This document shows, piece by piece, positions 1 to 11,134 of a stretch of 64,000 nt of DNA. Position 1 is the stretch's first letter; each line of letters begins with the position of its first letter. The stretch spans positions 496,001 through 560,000 of the forward strand of contig JANUWI010000007.1 in NCBI GenBank assembly GCA_025504975.1, in the 5' to 3' direction. The notes under the pieces were generated by a model. It did no database searches. It was not told the DNA's origin and saw only the letters and a list, made by a program, of their open reading frames with translations. The stretch is from Plenodomus lindquistii. Taxonomy: Eukaryota; Ascomycota; Dothideomycetes; Pleosporales; Leptosphaeriaceae. A program made the position numbers and the translations under genes.

Positions 1-1168
1 ATGAAGATGAGGAGTAGGTGTGATACACATCAAACTATGTGCGTCCCCTCGCACATTGCAGACGGGCGTTTCGATCACTACTATGAGGAACCCATCATTT
101 CAATTGGATATCAGCATAGCCGGCGTCAGATGATACTTAGTCGTGTACAAAATCAGGACCCAAGAATAGGAGAATAATCTTTCAAGAACTGGATTATATA
201 TCTGCTGTGGCCATGTATCTCTTCTTCTTCTTCTTCTTTAAAACATCCATGTACCCACCACACGTTCTTTGATGTTCTTCTCGTTACACATTTCTCTCGC
301 GTACAACCAGCAAATCCCCATACCGCATGCTTCAATGAACTATCTACTTTCGCACACGAAAAGGAAGATACATGCTTCTATTTCCTTCACCAAGTTCTTG
401 CTTCTAGATGTACTTTTCTGCTCTCAAGATCTATTATAATAAAGGAAGACGTTGTAAGCCAAAAGTCGTCTTAAGGTAAGCTATCATCTGTAAGCTAGAG
501 TACACATGCAGCTCTGGCTACTATGGGTAGCTAATTATATATATAACAGAAAACTTAGTAACGTTTATGGTGAAATAAAAGCTCCTCACAGGATCCTTGC
601 GCTTTCCTTCATACGTGACAAACGGTATACTTTCAATTCACCATAAGTGGGTACTACTTTGGGAGACTGCGAACGCAACACGGGCACAGTAATTTATTCC
701 CATCTGGGATTAGTGAAATTCGAGCCTACGTATACATGAGACTGGGCACTCGGTCCGTGCAGGTTTGAAGAGAGTACACGATGTGACATCGTGGAGGTTC
801 ATCGCTGGGGCCTGGAGAGCATATAGGAGAATCGACAGACACTAGCCGACGACCGATGACGGAGTCAAGCCATCTATGAAATGGAATGCGAAGCTGCTGA
901 GTTAAACCCCCTAGAGTTAGACTCGATCTGCTACCCGCCGTGCCGCATTACCTTCCCGCCCGGACCCTTGTGAATCAGTGCCGTGTGCCTCCGATCCACC
1001 AGGAGATCGACGAATCAACAGGGTTTAGAAGAAGCCTCGTTGTATCTCAAGATGAATAATCATGAAAGGGTTCCTTGATCATTGCGGTATACTATGACGG
1101 CACGCTTTATCGCTATGTGGCGTACATGACATCACCAAACCGCAGCATATGTAGATGAATGTTCACTT
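1..1168. other. Gene-poor left edge
   Basis: No reading frame of convincing coding character is seen here on either strand. The stretch is AT-rich in its first 600 bases and holds a short CTT microsatellite at 221-238. It may be an old intergenic or repeat-derived region; I see no recognisable protein relic. Confidence 0.5.
221..238. repeat. (CTT)6 microsatellite
   Basis: Six uninterrupted CTT units in a non-coding context. Confidence 0.9.
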
Positions 1169-1560
1169 ACGTGTTATAGACGCATCGGATTACATGCTTG
1201 CTACCTCCTAGATTAAATTGAAGATAGTTTGAGTCATTGATGTACAGGATATAGACATATTGGATTACATGCTTGCTACCTCCTAGATTAAATTGAAGAG
1301 ATTTTGAGTCATTGATGTACAGGATATAGACACAACGGATTAGATTCTTGTTCAAGGTTGACGAATAGCAAATTTAACATTCAGCGAGACTGAGAAGATG
1401 ATTTGTTGAACTTTAACAGGCATCTAATCTGATGCGTCTACACCCTGTGCTAGAACTGCGCTTATCGCTTTTCACTACTATATGGGTATTGGTACGTACG
1501 CTCCACTTCGATGTAACATGGAACCTAACAGGCATCTACTCCGATGCGTCTATACCCTGT
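1169..1560. repeat. 35-bp motif repeated five times in both orientations
   Basis: A 35-bp motif built around ATAGAC-N4-GGATTA starts at 1169, 1244 and 1319, an exact 75-bp period. The sequence between the first two copies and the corresponding stretch after the second (ending near 1318) are almost identical. Two further copies in the opposite orientation occupy 1414-1448 and 1526-1560 and share the core GATGCGTCTA. The outermost copies therefore face each other like imperfect terminal inverted repeats of a roughly 390-bp unit. I see no clear target-site duplication and no coding capacity. It may be a degenerate MITE-like element or a local duplication product. Confidence 0.7.
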
Positions 1561-1739
1561 AGTGGATGCAAGAGCAGTGTGAATACCATCTTCCTTGTAA
1601 CTCTACCCTGATAGGTTGGCTTAGTGGGCACTATAACTCTGACAATACTACTTTGAAGGAACCTACTCGAGTATAAGTATCATCTAACGCCAGCACTTTG
1701 AACCATCGTTCACAACTGTCCTCTGCTGGCTCTATCATT

Positions 1740-3142
1740 ATGGGCTCTCAATCTCAACCTCTGCGCCAATCCGGCATCTATCACAACCTTCCCACCTTCG
1801 ACCCCTCTATAAAAGGGTTGAAAGCGATAGTGTGCGGCGCGACTGGTATCTCAGGCTTCAATGCTATTCGATCTCTTCTAGACACCCCTGACCGCTGGTC
1901 CACCATCTACGCCCTCTCGCGATCTTCCCTGAGCGACGATGTCCTCCAATTTCTTACCGAGCAGCAGAAATCACGAATCCAACATGTCTCACTCGACCTC
2001 AGCGGCTCAAGCGAAGACATCGCGAAGACTCTCAAAGAAGCTGGGGTCCAAGCAGACTATGTTTTCTACTACGCCTATCTCTCACCAAAGACAGATAAGA
2101 GTGCCATGGACCCCAGCACTGCTGATGATCTGGTTGAGTCCAATGTGCCGCCGTTCAGGAACTTCCTGGGAGCCTTGCCGGTGGCTGGTATCAAACCCAA
2201 ACGCATCCTTTTGCAGACAGGTGGCAAGAATTACGGGTGCCACGTTGGACGCGTACGCACATCCCTGGTGGAGTCGGATCCGCAGCCTAGACATCTGGGT
2301 CCAAACTTTTACTATCACCAGGAAGACCTGTTGGAGAAATTCTGCAACGAACATCCTGAGACTGGTTGGAACATTGTCATGCCGGCAGCCATTATTGGAA
2401 CAGTTCAATATGCTTCTATGAACGCTTTCCTGAGCTTTGGTGTGTACGCAGCCATACAGGCACACAAGAAAGAGCCTCTACAATTCGGTGGTGATCTTAC
2501 ATCGTGTGCGTTCAACTTTTCCTATCTATCAACACTCTTGTCATATACATTACTGACAAACAACTAACAACAACAGGGCAATTCGAGATGAACCACTCCA
2601 CCGCACGTCTTACCGGCTACCTTGCCGAGTGGGCTGTGCTGGAGGAGCAATGTAAGAATCAGCGCTTCAACGCCCAAGACGGCGGTCTCCTATCCTGGGA
2701 CCGCTTCTTCAACGAACTCGGTCGCTGGTACGGCATCGATGATGTTCGCGGCCCCGAACTCGACGATTCAAAATTCACTGTTCAAAAAATGCCATCAGGC
2801 AAAGACACACCTCTCGGCTGGGGACCGTCCCTAGACCTGCGTCTTTCCAAATCCCTTGAGAAATGGTCCGCGGAACCTTCAACGACCAAGGCTTGGACAG
2901 AGATGATGAAAAAGTCTAATGGGCAATTGAAACGGAATCTGCTGGACGGGAAAAGTCTGGATGTCCACATGTGCGACTTTTCATACATACCGTTTGGAAC
3001 ACTCAGCATGAACAAGACCAGGATGTACGGATTCAACGGCTTCGTAGACACATTGGAGGGTATTTTCGAGATGTACACAGAGCTGATACAGTTGGGGGTT
3101 CTGCCGCCCATGAAGGTGGCCGCTGCGAGGCCATTAGTATAA
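1740..3142 (+). CDS. PRISE-like NAD(P)-binding reductase (SDR, iridoid-synthase/progesterone-reductase type)
   Basis: Two exons, 1740-2505 and 2577-3142, give 443 residues. The intron 2506-2576 has donor GTGCGT, a CTAAC branch and acceptor CAACAG, and splicing restores the family sequence GDLTSWQFEMN. The N-terminal Rossmann motif CGATGISG, then TGGKNYG and NFYYHQEDLL, match the extended short-chain reductases called PRISE, which reduce activated enones with NAD(P)H. A CTG/TTG-type extension exists upstream, but 1740 is the first ATG in frame. The substrate is unknown. It lies upstream of, and converges on, the P450 gene of the phenylacetate/homogentisate group, so a link to that pathway is possible but unproven. 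Confidence 0.85.
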
Positions 3143-3311
3143 GTTGAAAGATCTGGTCGTGGAAAAGGATGTGCGAAAGAGCGAAAGTACCCGACTTAGA
3201 AGATATCTCTGAATTTTTGAATGCTCACTATACAAGTACTCGCTATCGTAGCCATGCTATATACAGTTTCAATGCCACATGATCTACCAACACAAAGCCC
3301 CGACAATACAT

Positions 3312-5012
3312 CTACCTCAAATGCTTCGTCCTCTCCTCACTCTCCTTTAGCCACTGATCAAGCAGCTTCCTGTTCCTCGGCTTGAACCCCACTTTGAAAT
3401 ACTTTGGCTCCATGGTCAGACTGGTCGGGATGCTATTCGCCTCCAAGCAATCCATGACCGGCTCATCCCGCGGGTCCACCGGCGGCGTGAATGTAAATGC
3501 CGAAATCAACCTCACAAACGCAGTGAACAGCTCCCTATTCGCAAGATGCGAGCCAACGCACATGCGTGACCCAGCGCCATAGCTGTAATGCGGCGTCCCT
3601 GCACCATCTGGAACGTTGAGGTAGCGTTCTGGATCGAACTTTTCTGGGTTCTTGAAGTGTTCGCCATCGTAGTCTGCGGCGTAGGCGTTCATGTAGAAGG
3701 TCGTTCCTGCGGGAATAACAACGCCTTGCCATTCGATGTCTTTGATTGAGACACGAGGGAGGCAGATTGGGATGACGGTCCAGTAGCGGAGGATTTCCTT
3801 GTAGAGGGCAGTGATGTATGGAATCTTTTCTTCTTGGAGACAGGCGTGCCATGCGTCGTTGTTGGGGTAGACTTTCATGATCTCGTCGTAGGCGCGCTTC
3901 TGAATCTTTTGGCCGGTAGGGGTGGCGAGGTAGGCAATGCCCATGATGAGGTTGCCAGGGACGGTGTCGAGGCCGGCGGAGACCATGGTCAGGCAGATAG
4001 ATTTTATCTCGGCTAGTATGGAATTAGTAAATGTACTTAGTACAAGAGTCATGCAAAAATTAGCTGGCATACCTCTGTTCAGCTTCGCGTCGGGATCCTT
4101 CAAGATGTTACCAGTGATACAAGGCTTGTCAGTCCCTTTCTTGATGTTCTCCTCCAGGTTTTCCAGTAGTCTGTCCATGTAAACATCTCTCCTCTTCCTG
4201 AATGTAATAGCCTCGTTACTCTGGCTTGGGAACAGCCTCAACAGCGGAACATAATCCTGCCAATTGTTGCTTGTCGACCTGAAGTTGCCAACACCGCGCT
4301 CAACATCCACAATCTCCTTCAGCAGGGGGGCCTCTTTGTCCCCGTCGATTCGGTATCCATAGTTCAGCGTCAGACTCGTGTTCAATGCGTATCGCTGCCA
4401 ATATGCTCGGGGATCAAGGTCGATTTCGCCGCCTTTGCTGTCCTGTAGAAGCTCCTTGATTGAGACGGTGGATTCGAGGTCAATGAGAGGCATGTATGAC
4501 TGTACAGCTGGGCGGTTCAGAGCCGTAGCTGCAGCCTTTCTGCGGTTCTTGCAAGACTCATCCCATGGCGAAGTACCGATTGTAAAGCCTTGAGATGACG
4601 ATACGACCTTGTGAAAGGTGTGGAGCATAGGACGCGATATCATGGCGGATTGGTTGGTGATCCATAGATGACGAACAGAGTCGAAGGAGTTTGCGAAGAC
4701 AATTCTCTGTACATTGGTTCAGTCATCGGCCAATTTATTAGGAGCGTATCATCTCTTCATCTGAGGAAGTGTGAAGATATTGAGCGTTCTTACCCTGTTT
4801 CCCATCCTCACTTGGAAGACTGGACCATACTTCTTCGCCCAACCCTGTGCAACTTTGGCATGGTTCGTACCTAGCTCGTACAAGCTTCCAAATAGAGGTA
4901 GACCTGGGACTTCTGGAAGGCCCTTAATGTGTGGTGTGTCGGTGCCATAGAGTACCTTGTACAAGAAGAAGCATACAATGACTGTGCCGACTACATAAAT
5001 TGGGATCGACAT
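3312..5012 (-). CDS. Cytochrome P450, CYP504-like (phenylacetate hydroxylase type)
   Basis: Three exons on the minus strand, 5012-4794, 4706-4073 and 4012-3312, encode 517 residues. The protein opens with a hydrophobic membrane anchor followed by the proline-rich hinge LPEVPGLPLFG. It has the K-helix ExxR (KEILRY) and the haem-binding motif YGAGSRMCVG, with Tyr where many P450s have Phe. Overall sequence resembles CYP504, the Aspergillus PhacA/PhacB family that hydroxylates phenylacetate or its hydroxy derivatives on the way to homogentisate. The next two genes are the homogentisate-pathway genes for fumarylacetoacetase and homogentisate dioxygenase, which supports this role. The second intron, 4013-4072, is 60 nt, in frame and stop-free, so its retention would only add 20 residues. 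Whether it is the 2-hydroxylase or the 3-/5-hydroxylase cannot be told by eye. Confidence 0.85.
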
Positions 5013-5876
5013 GGTGCTGTCCAAGCAAGCGCACAGTGAATTGTGGTTGGACCGAGTAAAAGGCTGTGAGGCGTAATGACTAGATGCGCCTCAAGGACAG
5101 ACATAAGTCTTTTATATACCAATGCTTTCCTCACGGTCTCACGCCGTGTTGAGAATAGTGTACTAAGTGTCATGGCGTTGTGCTCAGCAGCATTAACCCT
5201 TACCTCACTGGGCCGCTTTTCGACATTGGCAGCCATTGTGAGCCGTGTAGCAGTGTGGGGCGTTTGTGAAGAGGGACCATGGCGCGCCGCAGCGCGTGTT
5301 GTTGTCAGACTGTTGGCGGAATTGCACCGCGGAATCGATGTCCATGAGGCTAAGCACTAGCGTAGTGCGGAGAGGAGCGTGAGGGATGAGGTCATTCAAT
5401 TCGCGGTGTGTGAAGTGGACATGGGTTACTTTGCGCCGTCGAAGTGAGCTCCACGGTGAATGCTCAAGGTTGATGACTTGAGCGCGCAATAATGCACCGT
5501 GAGAAGCCCGCTGTATAGTCCCGTTGCTCAATCTGGCCAAGGTAGAGCTACAGGTGTGGACACCACGAAAGCGGAAGGCTTCCACGCTTCACAAAACCTT
5601 ACTCTAAGATGATGGCAAGACTCTTTCAACTAGACCGGCACGGTCTGCATACAGCGAATAGCTCGCAGTGCCGCACAAGGGAGTGGAGAGGGACCGACAA
5701 CAAATGGCTGGCTACAATTGCTACGTTGATATGCTATAGGCTTCTATGAGCTCTATGAAGACCAAGCCGTTGCAAACATAGAAAGCTGGGAAGATAGACA
5801 TGATAGAGCTTTCTACCACATGTGTCCATAATATTGACATGTAATGCTAAGAACACAGCCAAATTTCAGCGTTAGC
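5013..5876. other. Intergenic region between P450 and fumarylacetoacetase genes
   Basis: It contains the promoter of the minus-strand P450 gene and the 3' flank of the fumarylacetoacetase gene. No coding sequence is supported; small ORFs here lack family features. Confidence 0.5.
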
Positions 5877-7233
5877 TTAGTCGAATTTAAGCTCTAGAGC
5901 AGGCTCGATGCGGCCGACACACTCGCCAAAGCCCACCAACGCGTCCTCATCCGTGCCACACACGCCCCTGATGGTGACCTCGTCACCATCCTCCAAGAAC
6001 GTCCTCTTCTCACCGCCTTCCAATGCAATGGTGGTCTTCCCGTTGTCGCTTTGTTCAAGAAAGCTCCCATACTCCGCTGGAGAGTTGCCGCTGATCGTTC
6101 CAGATCCCAGCAAGTCACCCGGTTGGAAGGGGCAGCCGGTGATCGTGTGATGTGTCAACATTTGTGGGAAAGACCAGAGGAGATTTCTCGCGTTGACTTT
6201 CGAGACCGTTGTGCTATTACCCAAAGATGCTTCGCACCATTAGCTGTAATCCTTGAAGTAGACTGTGTCAACACTCACTCTTCACATCCACCTGTAGACT
6301 GATGTCGTACACGCTCTTCTCATCCTTTTCCTTCAAGTAGGGCAAGACCGCGGAGTCGTTCTCCAAAGCCTTAGTCTTGAAGGGTGCCAGAGCATCTGCT
6401 AGCACTACCCATGTGCTTATAGTTGTTCCAAAATTCTTCGCGTTGAACGGTCCTAGAGGTACATATTCCCACGCCTGTATATCCCGTGCTGACCAGTCGT
6501 TCATCAAAACAACCCCAAATATATTCTCTTCTGCCTTGTCAATGGGTATTGGCGTCCCCTGCTTGTTGGACCCACAAACAAAGGCGCCCAGTTCCAACTC
6601 AATGTCGAGCTTTTTGCACGGTGAAAGTGATGGTACTTTCTTCTCCGCTGTGGGATTGAGTAGAATCTGTCCATTGGGTCGCCGTATAGGTGTTCCAGAG
6701 GGAACTACTGACGACGCTCGACCATGATATCCGACTGGCAAATGTTTGTAGTTGGGCTGTAAAGCATTCGTAGGGCCTCTGAAAATGACTCCGCAGTTAT
6801 ATGCATGATTCAGACCCGCAAAGAAGTCGGTATAATCGCCAATCTTGAAAGGAAGGTGCGCACGAATATCCTTGAACGGGACCAAAGCCTGCTTCTGAAG
6901 TGCCTTATTTTCCTTGAGCACATTGGGGTATGGCGTGTCTTCTGAAAAAACGCTTTGTATGTACTTTCGCACGACGGAATGAATGGGTCGACCTAGCGCA
7001 GCGAATGCATTTAGTGAAGGTTGCGAGAAGGCACTCTGATGAGGCTGTATTGTCGACAAGTCGGAGAAGCCGTTGTTTGCCGCGAAGGTCTCAAGATCTA
7101 GAGCATACTCTCCGATCGCAACCGCAACTCGTGGAGATGGTTGTGACGCTGTTGAGATGATGCCGAACGGAATATTGGCCAGTGAAAAGTGTGAGCCTTT
7201 TGGTATATTGAGCCAGGATCGGAGTGAAGTCAT
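5877..7233 (-). CDS. fahA: Fumarylacetoacetase
   Basis: Two exons, 7233-6279 and 6229-5877, give 435 residues. The intron 6230-6278 has donor GTGAGT and joins QVDVK to the SLGNSTTVSKVNARN segment. The N-terminal SH3-like domain precedes the FAH catalytic domain. DYTDFFAGLNHAYNCG carries the metal Asp and catalytic His, and VGYHGRASSVVPSGTPI and LNDWSARDIQ-type motifs follow. It hydrolyses fumarylacetoacetate to fumarate and acetoacetate, the last step of tyrosine and phenylalanine degradation. It is divergently arranged with the homogentisate dioxygenase gene across 564 bp, as expected for a co-regulated pair. Confidence 0.95.
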
Positions 7234-7797
7234 GGTACAATATTGTGGTTTCGATTTCAGTGCTTCTGGATTGCGTCAACGCTGTGCTTTCGGTGGTGCT
7301 GAAATGCACGTCTTCTACAGGCGCGAGGCGTTCTATGGCGGTCGCTGCGTTATACAGTGTCAGCGATATATCGAGGCGGCGATGCTTCGGAACATCAATT
7401 CCAATGGTGGTGTTGCTCGCCATGCAGACGCCAGCGGTTGGTGACGGCGGTGGATGAACGCGGATCGGAAGGATTCCGCGTGTACCCCGCGAACAGCGCG
7501 TTGGCCCCCATTGTGGGGGTACGGCAGACGGAGTCGATCCAGTTCTCCAGTCCATGGCGCGCTTCGTCACGTAGATGCGACAAACAACGGAATGTGAAGC
7601 CGCACTTTGCCGCGCCATGCATGAGCCATGGCCGATGCAGTTGCTGTCTATAGGTGATTCGGGACACGCCACTCAATTCATATACTTGGTACATGAACGG
7701 CAAAGAACGCGTCTCTTGTGTTTATATCTTGAAGCAGTGCTGTGTCAGGAAGCAGTTTCTTGAGCGCCTAGTATCTTCTGATTTGATCCAACCCACA
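7234..7797. promoter_or_regulatory. Divergent promoter region of fahA and hmgA
   Basis: This 564-bp stretch separates the start codons of two opposite-facing genes that act in the same pathway. It must hold both promoters. No operator could be assigned by eye. Confidence 0.7.
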
Positions 7798-9276
7798 ATG
7801 CCCTCGACCAACTTTGCCTTCAAGGAAAAGTACCGATACCAAAATGGGTTTCAGTCCTACCATGAGTACGTTCAGGATTGATCACTTCAGACGAAAGTCA
7901 CAGGCTGACATCATGAAAGAAGCGAAGCAGTAGCAGGCGCGCTTCCCATAGGCGCCAATTCGCCTCAGAAGCCACCACATGGTCTCTACGCCGAGAAGCT
8001 TTCGGGAACTGCCTTCACAGCACCGCGGAACGAAAATCAACAGTCGTGGCTTTACCGTATACTTCCTTCCTGTGGGCACAGCAACTTTGAGCCCCGCGAG
8101 TCGAAAACCTTCAATACAAACCCGGAGAACAAACCTTGGGAGAAGATTCACTTCATACCGAATCAGCTGAGATGGGATCCTTTCGACCTCGACGAAACGG
8201 TGGACTGGGTACACTCCCTTCACTTGGTCGCTGGAGCCGGGGACCCCACAATGAAGAGTGGCGTTGGATACTTCATTTACGCAGCAGGGAAGGACATGGC
8301 AGCGAACGAGGCCTTCTATTCTGCTGACGGCGACTTTCTGATCGTAGCACAACACGGTGTGTTGGATATCCAGACAGAGCTAGGTCGCCTTTTAGTCCGA
8401 CCGAATGAGATCTGTGTCATACCGCGTGGCATCCGATACCGCGTCACCCTCCCAGAAGGTCCTGTACGAGGGTACATCCTGGAGCTCTACCAAGGTCATT
8501 TTCAGCTTCCAGAGCTCGGCCCACTAGGTTCAAACGGTCTTGCCAATGCGCGTGACTTCCAAGCTCCTGTCGCCGACTTTGACGAAGATACCGAGACGGA
8601 GTGGCACGTCCTGGCAAAGTTTGCAGGCCACTTGTATGCTGCAAAGCAAGGCCATACGCCCTTCGACGTGGTCGCATGGCACGGTCTTTACTATCCATAC
8701 AAGTACGATCTCGGTCGCTTCAACACAATGGGCAGTGTCTCGTTTGATCATCCCGACCCGTCGATATACACTGTCCTCACGGCGCCGACCGATCGGCCAG
8801 GCACCGCGGTAGCTGATTTTGTCATCTTCCCACCGAGATGGCTTGTCGCTGAAGACACCTTTCGACCACCTTGGTATCACCGCAACACCATGTCGGAGTT
8901 TATGGGACTTATTGGAGGTCAATATGATGCAAAGACTGGTGGAGGATTCCAACCTGCTGGGGCTTCACTGCACAACGTCATGTCGGGACATGGCCCTGAT
9001 GCGGCGACCCACGAGAAGGCGTCTAATGTCGATCTGAAGCCCGGCAAAGTTGGCGAAGGAAGCATGGCGTTCATGTTCGAGAGCTGTCTTATGATTGGCG
9101 TGACTGATTGGGGTCTGACTAGGTGCCAGAAGATCCAAGAAGGCTACAATGCAGAGAGCTGGGAGCCTCTGAAGGCACATTTTAAGAAGTCCGAACACGT
9201 TAAGATCTCGAATGGAGTGTCGCCGCGGGCGGCTGGGCGGGAAGGAGACGAGGGACAGGTCCCCCACTATACCTAA
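7798..9276 (+). CDS. hmgA: Homogentisate 1,2-dioxygenase
   Basis: Exon 1 is 7798-7865 and exon 2 is 7920-9276, giving 474 residues. The intron 7866-7919 has donor GTACGT, and splicing gives [16 protein letters not shown], matching the family. The cupin-fold enzyme opens the ring of homogentisate with O2 and Fe(II) to give maleylacetoacetate. The C-terminal iron-site region [16 protein letters not shown] followed by [13 protein letters not shown] is intact. The third enzyme of this branch, maleylacetoacetate isomerase, and a Zn-cluster regulator are not in the window. Confidence 0.96.
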
Positions 9277-9732
9277 CCCTACAACCAGGGCCGTTGTACT
9301 ATTAGCGTGAAAGAAGGGTGAAGTTTTGACATGTGCTGACGTATTGAACCTGCTTGTTGAGCACCATTGTGTACGTGAAGCTGCAGTGGGTGGTTTCAGA
9401 GCTGCTTTATCTTGATGCTCATCAGGGTCCTCTGGTGCCCCGCCACGGGATTTCGAAACAAGGGACTGACGTCGAGTCATTGGCGCGCAGTATGCCGGCG
9501 GCAGAAAAGTGTTGGTATCATTGTTTTCACAGCGTGCAGCGGTCAGCGAACTGCCGAATGAGTGGGGTGCCCTGGAATGCGGTCAGCAGCGGCGGTATTT
9601 TGATGGACGCGGGGCTAAAAGTCTAAGCAGCCCTCCCTCAACGAGCTTTTCTCTTCTCCCCAACCTCTCTCTCCTCCTCTCCATCTTCCCCTTCCCTCTC
9701 TACACCCCTTCCCCCCACCCAAGCCCATCAAC
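9277..9732. promoter_or_regulatory. Promoter/5' UTR of S-adenosylhomocysteine hydrolase with CT-rich tract
   Basis: From about 9648 to 9720 the plus strand is almost purely C and T, ending a few bases before the ATG. Such pyrimidine tracts are common before strongly expressed fungal genes. No TATA box is obvious. Confidence 0.6.
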
Positions 9733-11134
9733 ATGTCTGCCCCCGCCCACAAGCACAAGGTCGCTGACCTCAGTCTCGCGGCCTTCGGTCGCCGTGAGAT
9801 CGAGCTTGCGGAGAACGAGATGCCTGGTCTTATGGAGACGCGCAGGAAGTACGCCGAGGACCAGCCATTGAAGGGCGCCCGTATTGCTGGCTGCCTGCAC
9901 ATGAGTATGTTAGGCCGTGGTGTTGACGATGGGCTGCCCCACTAACCCCACCACAGCCATCCAGACCGCCGTGCTCATCGAGACGTTGAAGTCGCTCGGT
10001 GCTGAGCTCACCTGGACCTCGTGCAACATCTTCTCCACACAGGACCACGCCGCCGCTGCCATTGCCGCCGCCGGTGTGCCCGTCTTCGCCTGGAAGGGCG
10101 AGACCGAGGAGGAGTACGAGTGGTGCCTCGAGCAGCAGCTCACTGCCTTCAAGGACGGCAAGCACCTCAACTTGATCCTCGACGACGGCGGTGACCTGAC
10201 CGCCCTTGTCCACAAGAAGTACCCTGAGATGCTCAAGGATTGCTACGGTGTCTCCGAGGAGACCACCACTGGTGTCCACCACCTTTACCGCATGCTCAAG
10301 GGCAAGGGCCTCCTCGTCCCCGCCATCAACGTCAACGACTCCGTCACAAAGTCCAAGTTCGACAACTTGTACGGCTGCCGTGAGTCGCTCGTCGACGGTA
10401 TCAAGCGTGCCACCGATGTCATGATTGCTGGCAAGGTCGCTGTCGTCGCTGGTTTCGGTGATGTCGGCAAGGGTTGCGCACAGGCTCTCCACAGCATGGG
10501 CGCCCGTGTCATCGTCACTGAGATCGATCCCATCAACGCCCTCCAGGCTGCCGTCTCGGGCTTCCAGGTCACCACCATGGAGAAGGCTGCTTCCCAGGGT
10601 CAGATCTTCGTCACCACCACTGGCTGCCGTGACATTCTTACTGGCGTGCACTTCGAGGCTATGCCCAACGATGCCATTGTCTGCAACATCGGTCACTTCG
10701 ATATCGAAATCGACGTTGCGTGGCTCAAGGCCAACGCCAAGTCCGTCAGCAACATCAAGCCCCAGGTTGACCGTTACCTCATGAAGAACGGACGTCACAT
10801 CATCCTCCTCGCCGAGGGCCGTCTCGTCAACTTGGGATGCGCCACTGGCCACTCTTCCTTCGTCATGTCCTGCTCTTTCACCAACCAGGTCCTTGCCCAG
10901 ATCATGCTGTACAAGGCCTCCGATGAGGAGTTCGGCAACAAGTACGTCGAGTTCGGCAAGACCGGAAAGCTCGACGTCGGTGTCTACGTTCTCCCCAAGA
11001 TTCTCGACGAGCAGGTCGCCCTTCTTCACTTGGCACACGTCAACGTCGAGCTCTCCAAGCTCAGCGACGTCCAGGCTGAGTACCTCGGCCTTCCTGTCGA
11101 GGGTCCTTTCAAGAGCGACATCTACCGCTACTAA
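9733..11134 (+). CDS. S-adenosyl-L-homocysteine hydrolase (adenosylhomocysteinase)
   Basis: Exons 9733-9904 and 9957-11134 encode 449 residues, the usual fungal length. The intron 9905-9956 starts GTATGT, contains CTAAC and ends CACAG, restoring GCLHMTIQTAVL. The enzyme splits S-adenosylhomocysteine into adenosine and homocysteine and so keeps methyltransferases active. The NAD-binding loop [16 protein letters not shown] and the conserved end [10 protein letters not shown] are present. Codon use is strongly biased to C-ending codons, which fits a highly expressed housekeeping gene. The long antisense frame over it is a product of this bias. Confidence 0.97.

Noticed and set aside
1169..1560. 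CRISPR array
   Set aside because: Repeats are in both orientations, are imperfect, have near-identical 'spacers', and the genome is eukaryotic.
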